A stretch of DNA of 64,000 bases from Ceratodon purpureus. Lineage: Eukaryota > Streptophyta > Bryopsida > Pseudoditrichales > Ditrichaceae. The notes beneath the pieces are model-generated. The model made no database searches, was not told the origin of the DNA, and worked only from the letters and a program-made list of their open reading frames with translations. Position numbers and translations under genes: made by a program. This document shows, in pieces, positions 37,605 through 45,820 of the stretch (within the stretch, counting starts at the first letter, position 1; every line of letters starts with the position of its first letter). The stretch covers positions 12,391,152-12,455,151 of the forward strand of contig CM026425.1 in assembly GCA_014871385.1 (NCBI GenBank), given 5' to 3'.

Positions 37605-37686
37605 CGTCAACTGCAGGGTTCGAACCTGCGCGGGGGAACCCCAACAGATTTCAAGTCTGTCGCCTTAATCACTCGGCCAAATTGAC
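37605..37686 (-). tRNA. tRNA-Ser (UGA)
   Basis: An 82-nt class II tRNA reads from 37686 down to 37605. Its 7-bp acceptor stem pairs (GTCAATT with AGTTGAC, one G-U), the long variable arm is GC-rich, and the T-arm GGTTCGAACC is intact. The anticodon TGA is at 37653-37651 and the discriminator base G is normal for Ser. No intron. It is 41 bp downstream of the split tRNA-Pro gene on the same strand. Confidence 0.93.
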
Positions 37687-37727
37687 AATCGTCTCGACCA
37701 AATTGGTAACCGTCGTGTCGCCTTCCT

Positions 37728-37790
37728 GGGGCATCGGGAGAATCGAACTCCCGACCTCTCGCACCCGAAGCGAGAATCATACCAGTAGAC
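37728..37790 (-). pseudogene. tRNA-Pro (CGG), 3' part, split by a LINE
   Basis: This holds the anticodon arm (CTCGCTTCGGGTGCGAG, anticodon at 37767-37765), a T-arm with intact B box and the 3' acceptor strand GATGCCC plus base C. The 15-bp sequence at 37776-37790 is the target-site duplication shared with the 5' part at 43911-43925. Joining both parts and removing one duplicate would give a standard 72-nt tRNA-Pro with a perfect 7-bp acceptor stem. The insertion makes normal expression from this locus unlikely. Confidence 0.9.
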
Positions 37791-38163
37791 ATAAACCCAT
37801 TTTCGGGTACAGTGAGATTAAATAACGGGCAAAGCCCAGGGGAGACCCCAAAACAACAGGCCGGGAAAGCCAGACCCAGGGCACCAAGCCCAGGGAGCCC
37901 CGAACAACCTCGGGGGGACGCCAAACCGCGCCAAAAGACAACCAAGCAACAAGCCCGGAAGAAACTAAACAGCAAAAGCCCAGCCAAAGCCAAGCAAGAA
38001 AACCCAGCAAAGGGACAAAAAGCCCAAAGCAGAGCAAAGGCCGAAACTGAAAGCCCCAAGCCAACACAAAGTGAAAGCTAACAGAAAAAACCCCAAGCCA
38101 AAAGCATAGCCAATGGCAAAAAACTAAACAGTCAATACCCCCACACTAAGTGAAGGCTAAAAA

Positions 38164-41100
38164 CTAAAAGTTAATGAAAGGGGACCAAATCCCACTCTGA
38201 GCAGCCAGAAACCTGGGCGATTGAATGTCGTCCGGAAGAGACAAATTGTCAGAATGAGGATCGAGAGTAGCCGGGGGCTCCTGCTCTTGCTCCACTTCAG
38301 CTTCCATGTCGTCACAGAGTTGCTCGATGATAGCGTCTGCCAGCTCCTCAGCTTCGAGAATACTACGAGGAATCGAAGTCGCCGCCGGTGCAGCCTGATC
38401 TTCCGAGAGGGAATCCTCAATCTCCGTAGAGGAATCCTGCACTGGGGGGGGATCAGCCCTGAAAATCCGAGCTGAAGAATATCTATTCGCAAGTTCCCGG
38501 GGGAGAAAATCTCTGTCCGGGGTCGGATGCCAGCGAGGTTTATTACCGTCGTTGGAACAGAATAAATCTGCTTGGCTCCAGATGGAGGTGAAGGTAGCCT
38601 CCATCTCTGAGTGCTTAGAGGAGGTCCGCTTCTTCTTAAATTTTTGTAGCTGCCGCCAAGCAGCCATTCCCACCTGAACAGTGCACTGCCACGATTTGTA
38701 CAACGCTACTCCGATGTGAAATGATCCATCCTTCAGGTCATGACTGCAGTGTTGACACCAAATGAACCAAAGGAGGGTGCATCTAATAATGTGCCATGGG
38801 GTGTTCTTGTTTATGGAGCAGGGAGTCCCTGTATCCCAAGTGACATCGTCATCGGGATTGATCATGCCCGGTCCAGAACCCCGAGCTTGTGGACGACCAA
38901 TCTCTCCGTACAAAGCATCATGCCAAGAGAATAGAGGCAGGGAGATGCCTGCTCGTGCTTGGAGAGCCCTGAGACGTTCCCAAGCAGGCCTTACAGCCGC
39001 ACATGTGAAAAGGCCATGCTCGTCGGTTTGTAGCTGATTGCCGAGGCACAAGGGACAGATCCCAGTGTGGCCAATCCGCCTACGCCATGCTCCCAAAGGA
39101 AGCCCTTCAGCAATGGTTAACCAAACCATTGACGACACTTTCCTGGGAAGCCAGGGGTGCCAGAGCTTTTTAAAGAAGCTCTTCCGCTGTTGGTCAGAAT
39201 ACCCACAGTCCTCCATCCACTTATCAAACCTCAATTGTCTGTATTGAGATTTTTGGATAATTCTATACCCTCGCTTCGTTGAGTAGTCATAAAAGTGACC
39301 TGGTTTGATAATTCCCTGTCTTCTCCAACGCCATTCCTTGGGATCAAACGTGAGGTCGGTAACAAAACCCGATCTGTAGGTCCAGACCTCGAGAGGAGGA
39401 TCGACCGGAACCTTCGGGTTGAAGCTCGAAATTTCGCCCTGTCTTGAGCGGATAATAATCCGGGCCTCAGAGACACTCACTTGCGGTAAAAGATCAGGAT
39501 CACCCGGATCTCTGATGAGTTTCTCGGAGTGAGGGCTACGGTGATACATACGAGTAAGCCAACCGTTGCCCATGGGCTTGAGCACATGAAAGAACGTGTC
39601 CAACCAAGTCGGATCGCTACTCTGCAGCCACATGCCCGTAGAGATGGCAGCGGAGGTGGATAGATCCCAGTCCGAAGTAGCGTCAAGAACTCGGTCTCGA
39701 AGAGCCGCCGTGTTTACTGATCTGGTACGTAACTGAAGCGTCGGTACATCCAGCCAGTTTCTGTGATCTGCAGTTCTCACGTCTGCAATTGAATTGATGC
39801 CTTTACAGGACCAATTCTTAAATAATGAGTTCCTCTCAACTCCTAACGGGATGGAATTATCAGGAACAATTTCAGGATTTAAGTACAGATGCTGTCGTAA
39901 TTTCTCTGCATGAGAATCAGCCTTGATTTTCTGTACACCTGGGCGGACAGCCACCCATGCACCCCAAATAGCCAACCAAAGAGGAGAGCCTTGAGGGCGG
40001 ATTTTGGGGGCTGATCCCAGCCATGCCGCTGATGCTCCCCAATCGCCGTCCCTACGCAGCTCAAGCTGATCAACCCTGTATCGGAGTAGAGTTTTCCAGG
40101 GTTCCGGGCCGGGAGCTAAGGCCCGAACCATCATCTTCGCCAGAAGGGCCTGGGTTTGAGCAAGCGGATCAAAAATCCTGATCCCCCCTTTTATTGTAGG
40201 GATCATTGCAGTGTGCCAAGCCACCTTGGCTCTGGGCTGACCCTCAGATTTGCCACTCCAAATGTAGTTGCGGACGAGGGCCCTGACCCTCAGAAGAATG
40301 CTCTTCGAAAAGTCACAACAGCTGGCCAAATACCATATGCTCGCCAAAATCACCTGATTAGAGACCAGCACTCTGGCTGCTAATGAAAGAGAGCGTGAAG
40401 ACCAAGTATTGAGCTTGGTACGAATATGTTGCAAGACCTTCGTATCCTTATCTGCTTGGCTGAGATTGATGCCGAAAGGAAAACCGAGGTATCTTGTCTC
40501 CTGGCCCTCCGTAAGCCATTGGAGGCCTTTATCTTCACCCCAGTTCCAAGTCTTCGGCTGGTCTGATACCCATAGGGCAAAAGATTTATGCCAATTTAAC
40601 TTAGCACCGGAGGCACTACAAAAAAGCTCTATGACGTCGAAAGCCTTTTGGAGATTAGCCGGATCTCCCCTAAGGAAGAGCGCTGTATCATCAGCGAAGC
40701 ATTGGAGCCTTACAATGGAACCGTCCGGAAGTGTAAGGCCTGCTATGCCGTAAACAGGGTCGTTGAACATATGAGTCAACACCTCCGAGAAGAACAAGTA
40801 GAGGTAGGGTGCCAGAGGGCACCCTTGCCTTACTGATCTTTCCACTGCAAACGGGGGAAGACGTTTCCCATTAACCAAAATGGAGGTCTCAGCATCCCTG
40901 TACAGTGTCGATGACCAGGATATCCATTTATCAGAAAATCCTAGTTTCGCCATGGCAGCCTCCAAGAAGGACCAATTCACCCTGTCATACGCTTTTTCGA
41001 AGTCTAGCAAAAGGATGACAGTTTCCTGTTTACTCTCCCGTGCATAATGAATCGCTTCAGAAGCAAGGAAGACGTTGTCGAGAATGTTTCTCTCCTTCAC

Positions 41101-42858
41101 GAAGGCCGTCTGTGTCGGCTGAATACAGTCCGGAAGGAACTTCTGTAGACGGTTGGCTAGAGTCTTAGCCAGAAGCTTGTACACCGAAGATAGTACAGCG
41201 ATCGGTCTGAAATTACGGATTGCCGAAAGGGGACCATCCTTTGGAATCAACGAAGTCAGACCATATTTGAAGGACTTCTCTAGTACACCATTGTCTAGTG
41301 ACTCCTGGAAGAATTCCAGAATGTCGTCACCGATCTCATCCCAGAGCTCTTGGAGAAGCTCTTTAGGAATCGAGTCATGGCCTGGTGCCTTGTCTGAAGG
41401 CATGTCCTTAAGGGCGATGAAAACCTCCTCAAGTGTGAGTGGTGACGTTAGTGTTTCGTTCACATCATCAGATATGAGACGAGGGACACTTTCCATGCAG
41501 CGAGCCCTTCCCACAGTGTTGCCCTCGACAGCCAAGTCGTTGGTATACAACTCCTTGTAATAATTGTGAATATAGGCTTCTATTTCCTTCTCCTCTGAAA
41601 TAAGTCGCCCACCGTCAAGGAGCTCAGTGATAGACGTCTTGTGTTTTCGGTCCTTATGGAACTCAAAAAACTCTTTCGAGCACCTATCTCCCACCTGGAT
41701 CCATCGTGCCGCCATGGAGTTCTTCGACGATTCGAGTTTCTCCAGACGAATCTCCTCCAGGGAGGCCTGAGCTGAGTTTAACCGCTCCCATGAGTCCAGA
41801 TCTGCCCAGTCGAGCTGGAGGGCTGCTTCCGCTTCTTCTACTTCACGAAATTGCTGCTTGTACGTATCACGAGCCTGCTGCTTCTGATCCGCGGTGATCT
41901 GTGCACTAAGCCTTCGGATTTGCTCAAAACCGACAGCAACTCGGGTCCCTTTACGGTGTTCCCCGGAGTGGCCCATGGCATCACGCCATGCGTCTACAAA
42001 GCGGTCCATAGCCGCTGTATTGGAGATCAAGCCTTTATTGAAAAAAGCATGCTTCTTAGAGCGCTTTTTCTCCAAAGGTATCGAAAGAAAAATCCCTGAG
42101 TGATCAGAGATGTAGTCAAGGTGAGGCCAGATTCCATGAGTGCCTCCTTTCGCCCGGATAGCCAATGAGGCGTAGGACCTGTCCAGGCGAGACCAACATG
42201 CCGAAGGGCGCTCCCTCTTCCATGTGAACCTCTTCGACCCTAATCTCCTGTATTCCTCGGAATAGAAGGTATCCTCTACCCCTAGAGCTAATGCCAGTCG
42301 TGCCCAGGCATTAAGCTCTCTGTTAGACATGTTCCTGGAATTGAAATCCTGGCTCCGATCCTCCTGGATTTCAGTCATATTAAAGTCACCCGAAACAATC
42401 CACTCGGCCTCTGGAAACTCATGTTGTGCCAGAGTGTTCCAGAAAGCTGTGCGAGTGCCTGTTGTGGTAGGAGCGTAAACATTCAGAATACCAATCTTCA
42501 TCCCCTTGATATTCAGAATTACATACTGAGCTCTGCCTTCAACAACAACTGCCGAGGTAGTCAGGCAGGCCGCAGTCTCTCTGGATAGTGAAATCGCGGT
42601 CCCTGCGAAGAACCGAGCTCCTTGTGCGTCATAAAGAGCATTATTCCAAATGCTCACACCTCCCTTAAATTGGAGTTGATCTGTTTGATTGAAGCAATCT
42701 TCAATCGGAAGATGATGTTCCTGGAACAACAAAATATGTGGCTGAGGATCTGCCTTCCTCAGGAAGTTGCGAATATCGCACCGCTTCCGTATTCCTTGAA
42801 CGCCTTGCCCTAGGGATCGGACGTTCCAGGAGGCTATTACGAGATTTTTGACTGTCAT
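38164..42858 (-). CDS. LINE ORF2: AP endonuclease and reverse transcriptase
   Basis: A 1,564-residue uninterrupted polyprotein drives target-primed reverse transcription. The N-terminal APE-type endonuclease spans about 1-260, with WNVRSLGQG, QEHHLP (Glu), NVYAP, GDFNM (about 157-161) and SDHSGIF (about 251). The reverse transcriptase spans about 480-780, with LIPKDGPLSAIRNFRPIAVL, LLDFEKAYDRVNW (about 617), RQGCPLAPYLYLF and the catalytic FADD (about 721-724). A C-terminal CPLC...H...C knuckle (CPLCLGNQL) lies in the last quarter. I see no clear RNase H domain. The start ATG overlaps the ORF1 stop as ATGA. All catalytic residues I looked for are present. Confidence 0.93.
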   Translation of the reverse strand: MTVKNLVIASWNVRSLGQGVQGIRKRCDIRNFLRKADPQPHILLFQEHHLPIEDCFNQTDQLQFKGGVSIWNNALYDAQGARFFAGTAISLSRETAACLTTSAVVVEGRAQYVILNIKGMKIGILNVYAPTTTGTRTAFWNTLAQHEFPEAEWIVSGDFNMTEIQEDRSQDFNSRNMSNRELNAWARLALALGVEDTFYSEEYRRLGSKRFTWKRERPSACWSRLDRSYASLAIRAKGGTHGIWPHLDYISDHSGIFLSIPLEKKRSKKHAFFNKGLISNTAAMDRFVDAWRDAMGHSGEHRKGTRVAVGFEQIRRLSAQITADQKQQARDTYKQQFREVEEAEAALQLDWADLDSWERLNSAQASLEEIRLEKLESSKNSMAARWIQVGDRCSKEFFEFHKDRKHKTSITELLDGGRLISEEKEIEAYIHNYYKELYTNDLAVEGNTVGRARCMESVPRLISDDVNETLTSPLTLEEVFIALKDMPSDKAPGHDSIPKELLQELWDEIGDDILEFFQESLDNGVLEKSFKYGLTSLIPKDGPLSAIRNFRPIAVLSSVYKLLAKTLANRLQKFLPDCIQPTQTAFVKERNILDNVFLASEAIHYARESKQETVILLLDFEKAYDRVNWSFLEAAMAKLGFSDKWISWSSTLYRDAETSILVNGKRLPPFAVERSVRQGCPLAPYLYLFFSEVLTHMFNDPVYGIAGLTLPDGSIVRLQCFADDTALFLRGDPANLQKAFDVIELFCSASGAKLNWHKSFALWVSDQPKTWNWGEDKGLQWLTEGQETRYLGFPFGINLSQADKDTKVLQHIRTKLNTWSSRSLSLAARVLVSNQVILASIWYLASCCDFSKSILLRVRALVRNYIWSGKSEGQPRAKVAWHTAMIPTIKGGIRIFDPLAQTQALLAKMMVRALAPGPEPWKTLLRYRVDQLELRRDGDWGASAAWLGSAPKIRPQGSPLWLAIWGAWVAVRPGVQKIKADSHAEKLRQHLYLNPEIVPDNSIPLGVERNSLFKNWSCKGINSIADVRTADHRNWLDVPTLQLRTRSVNTAALRDRVLDATSDWDLSTSAAISTGMWLQSSDPTWLDTFFHVLKPMGNGWLTRMYHRSPHSEKLIRDPGDPDLLPQVSVSEARIIIRSRQGEISSFNPKVPVDPPLEVWTYRSGFVTDLTFDPKEWRWRRQGIIKPGHFYDYSTKRGYRIIQKSQYRQLRFDKWMEDCGYSDQQRKSFFKKLWHPWLPRKVSSMVWLTIAEGLPLGAWRRRIGHTGICPLCLGNQLQTDEHGLFTCAAVRPAWERLRALQARAGISLPLFSWHDALYGEIGRPQARGSGPGMINPDDDVTWDTGTPCSINKNTPWHIIRCTLLWFIWCQHCSHDLKDGSFHIGVALYKSWQCTVQVGMAAWRQLQKFKKKRTSSKHSEMEATFTSIWSQADLFCSNDGNKPRWHPTPDRDFLPRELANRYSSARIFRADPPPVQDSSTEIEDSLSEDQAAPAATSIPRSILEAEELADAIIEQLCDDMEAEVEQEQEPPATLDPHSDNLSLPDDIQSPRFLAAQSGIWSPFINF

Positions 42859-43910
42859 ACTGCAGGGAAATTAGGAAGTTTACTAAGCTGGTCTTGCACC
42901 CGCTTTTCCTCCTCTGGAGATTCCCCGCAGCCCAAAGGGTGCTGGTCGCTAGAGCCAAGGTCGGAGCCTTGTTGCTTCATCTTCTTCATATCTGGCCTCG
43001 ATGGAGATGGATCCTCCTCGTAAAGGTGGTCACCGATTAAGGACTTCAGATGAGCTAAAAGGGAGTCCGGGAAAATCTGGATGCTGCCCTTCTCAGCCGA
43101 GTTCAAGAGGTGTGCCTTCAGAGCTGGAGCCACCGAGAGCCACTTGTGGCGGTCTGGTTTCTGAAGAGGAATGTCTCTGACTGTAATAGCTATAATGGGG
43201 ATAATCACACAGTGATTTCCACCGTTCTGGTCGCGAATCCAAGTAAAATACCAGGTCGCATCATTCCATTGCCGGAGGGGATGGAATTGATTATGTCTGT
43301 TAACTACCACCTTACGCAGGGCAAGAGAGGTTTCATTCACTAACAATTGTCTCGCTTCCTCAAGGGACCAGCAAGCTTGTGAATCAAGAACTGTAAGCTG
43401 ACGCATAGCCACTGGATGTTTCAATGGCGAGTCCTGCTCCGACAGAATTCTGAAGGCCGAAGTGTCCTGAGTCTCCCCCATGCACGTGATCAGTAAGGGG
43501 AATATGCGACCCCTTTTATTCGCTGAGTGGTGTGTAGAGGTCATCTGGATCGTATCCCAGAAAGAGTTAGGGATTGTCGAACACCGGTGTCCTCTCTTGG
43601 ACTGCGATGGAGAGAGATCACTTCTGGATGACGTCTCGGTGGCTTTATTCTGAGCACCGCCATTCCTCCAAATGAAACCAAAATTTGGTTCAGGGTCAGG
43701 TGGTATCCTAGAAGCGGAACCTGATCGTGTTTCACGCGTCTTTCCTGGGGTGCTGGAAGCACCTGGACGGGACTCTCGCAGCTTCACAGGGGTGCGAGGG
43801 GGGGCCTTATGAACCTCCGGTTGACCTAAAGAACCGAATACAAATCCAGGAGGATTTGTAGGGATTAGAGGTCTCACCGGATCACGATCCGGGATGGTGG
43901 GAAAAACCAG
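42855..43910 (-). CDS. LINE ORF1 protein
   Basis: The frame is open from the element's 5' edge at 43910 down to the stop at 42855. It even runs on upstream through the tRNA remnant to 44000, so the open frame alone does not fix a start. The first in-frame ATG inside the element is at 43544 (MTSTHHSANKRG), giving about 229 aa; a non-AUG start would allow up to about 351. The N-terminal part is Pro/Arg/Ser-rich. The C-terminal half (ALRKVVVNRHNQFHPLRQW, WYFTWIRDQNGGNHCV) looks folded. I recognise no RRM or CCHC knuckle. It presumably binds element RNA, as ORF1 proteins do. Confidence 0.7.
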   Translation of the reverse strand: MVFPTIPDRDPVRPLIPTNPPGFVFGSLGQPEVHKAPPRTPVKLRESRPGASSTPGKTRETRSGSASRIPPDPEPNFGFIWRNGGAQNKATETSSRSDLSPSQSKRGHRCSTIPNSFWDTIQMTSTHHSANKRGRIFPLLITCMGETQDTSAFRILSEQDSPLKHPVAMRQLTVLDSQACWSLEEARQLLVNETSLALRKVVVNRHNQFHPLRQWNDATWYFTWIRDQNGGNHCVIIPIIAITVRDIPLQKPDRHKWLSVAPALKAHLLNSAEKGSIQIFPDSLLAHLKSLIGDHLYEEDPSPSRPDMKKMKQQGSDLGSSDQHPLGCGESPEEEKRVQDQLSKLPNFPAV

Positions 43911-43934
43911 ATCATACCAGTAGACCAGATGCCC
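43911..43934 (-). pseudogene. tRNA-Pro (CGG), 5' part
   Basis: These 24 nt hold the 5' acceptor strand (GGGCATC), the A-box region (TGGTCTACTGG) and the start of the D-arm up to the LINE junction. They pair perfectly with the acceptor strand at 37729-37735. The LINE therefore begins just downstream of an intact Pol III A box on its own strand. Confidence 0.9.
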
Positions 43935-45725
43935 GCATCGGATGAGAAGATGACACGTGTTTCTGTCAGTGGTGGCTGGTTTTGCTATTATAATCCACAA
44001 TTACCTTAAAATAATAATTTTTGGAAGGAGAAGTGACATATGTCACAATTTCATTGATTGGGACAGTGTAAAAGCGACCTCAAAATTACGACTATGCTCA
44101 TGAATTAGATGGTATTATTTCCTAAACATTGAATTTGTATAATAAACAAACATATTCTTTTCATAAAATCATCCTTGCATAGAACTAGCCAACATTAAAC
44201 TTCTTTCCTGCAAGTGAATAAAAATTCCGTCGATGAAAACGAAGACCACTCAAAACCAGGATTAAAATCATGACATACATTATTATAAGCAAAACATTTT
44301 CTGGTGACTCGGTGAATCACTCTTTAGCAAAAGTCAAGAAAATGAAAAAAGCAAAAGTAAGAATAAATAATGATATAAAGCAAACGCTCACTATTGTTGG
44401 TATAGTTGCCGGCGTCGTCAGCGACTCGCAAGGAAGCCAACCTGGGCAAACAATATCATATTAATATATACCTTTGCATTTCCGAACAAGAGAGAGAGCA
44501 TCCATCATTCCAGGCAAGTCACATGACCTGCGCCTGATATTAGGTAACAATACCGTAAACAGTCCCCAACATTCTCCCCTCCAATGATCCAATCTGCATC
44601 TCCATCTACCATCTCCATCAAAAATCACCACCAACATACCACAGACAATCAAATCAACCCACAAGTTAATTGAGAATCATTGGTGTAGAAAACATCAACC
44701 TGGACATCAACAAGGTCCGCATCTGTGCTGTGCCATGGATCATGGACCGCCATGGCCACACATCACCACCGTCGGAGCACACTATTTAGCTCCCTTCTGT
44801 CCCTCTCGCAGGAGACGAATTAGCTCCGAGATGCCTTCAGGAGCCTTCTTCAATTGAAGCAAGGATCGGGGATAAGTTCAATCGCGACGTTGCTTGCTTT
44901 ACTGTCCATCGCCACGTCCGGTGGCCGCGTTTCATTCGACTAGAGTGTCACGCAATTCAAGCCCAAGGCCGCGTTCGTTGGAGCACAAGTTGGGGAGCAG
45001 ATCCGTGTTCGGGTCATTCGTTGCGATGTTCGTGTTGTGACATCTGTGATGCAGTGGAGTTCACTTTTCTGGTGCCTTGATGTGGGCAGGGTTAGTGTCG
45101 TTGCGCCTACTTTTGGGTTTTACGTTTTTAACGCCGGAGGTTGAGTTAACCCTTTTTTTCGTAGGGGTTTGTAGGTTTTTGTAAGTTTTACGTTTTTTTG
45201 TTTCTTTTTTTAATTTGGGTTTTACTCTTTTTTTTTTTTCTGGGGGAGAATACCCAGATTGAGGTTTAAGGTGGGCGGTAGTTGGGGGAGGGTGTGGGAG
45301 TGGATCTGCATTGGTGTTGCGGTGGGGAGGGGGAGGGATTGAATTAGGGTTACGGGGTTGTGGAGTGTTGGAAAGGAGAGGAGGGATTTTGTTTCTGGTT
45401 GGGTTTTTCCTCACGCGGTAGCTTTTAGATTCCGCTATGTTGTCGAGTACAGGTGAATTTTCGGCGGTGGCTGGGAGATAGCGTTATATGTGAGGTGTGT
45501 GTGGTGTTGAAGTTTGTCGATGACGGGAGGTGATTAGGGTTCGTGTTGGGGACGTTGGGTGGAGAGAGGTTTAAGCGGTGGTTTGTACCGTAAGGAGGGA
45601 TTACGTTACATTGGGAATTACTTTCTAGATCTGTTCAGGTGTGGAGGTTTATGCTTGCAATTGAAGATAGGAGTTTCTTCGGAGGATGGCTATGGAGTAA
45701 TCAGGTTGAGGAGGGAGGGGGAGCT
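43935..45725. other. Spacer upstream of the VMP1-like gene
   Basis: No gene was recognised. The T/G-rich plus strand at 45060-45420 produces a minus-strand Lys/Pro-rich open frame that I treat as compositional. This part is probably promoter. Confidence 0.45.
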
Positions 45726-45732
45726 TATATAG
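45726..45732 (+). promoter_or_regulatory. Candidate TATA box for the VMP1-like gene
   Basis: TATATAG lies 95 bp upstream of the start codon at 45821, a sensible distance for a leader of about 60 nt. Confidence 0.5.
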
Positions 45733-45820
45733 AGAGGTGGAGCTCTGCGTGTCGGAGGGGAGAAGTGGTTTGATTTAGAGTTGTGGATTTTTTCACAGGA
45801 GAGAATATATCAGCGCATCC

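Larger units (their letters stand above)
37791..43910 (-). mobile_element. Full-length two-ORF LINE inserted in a tRNA-Pro gene
   Basis: A 6,120-bp non-LTR retrotransposon lies in the same orientation as the host tRNA. It is flanked by a perfect 15-bp duplication GTCTACTGGTATGAT (read on the minus strand; 37776-37790 and 43911-43925). It has a 5' leader, ORF1, an overlapping ORF2 and a 3' region of about 370 bp. The 3' end has no poly(A); it finishes with a small hairpin (ACCC-GAAAAT-GGGT at 37807-37794) and TTTA. An inverted repeat CCGGATC-AC-GATCCGG lies 18 bp inside the 5' end (43877-43892). Intact ORFs and an undiverged duplication indicate recent insertion and possible activity. Confidence 0.93.

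Noticed and set aside
38164..42858. Viral or LTR-retrotransposon polymerase
   Set aside because: APE endonuclease, FADD-type LINE reverse transcriptase, no protease or integrase and no LTRs; it is a non-LTR element.
43935..44000. ORF1 of the LINE appearing to start upstream at 44000
   Set aside because: The first 30 or so codons translate host sequence and the tRNA-Pro remnant, so the extension is accidental.
45061..45414. Minus-strand Lys/Pro-rich 117-codon frame
   Set aside because: It arises from T/G-rich low-complexity sequence in the presumed promoter of the VMP1-like gene.
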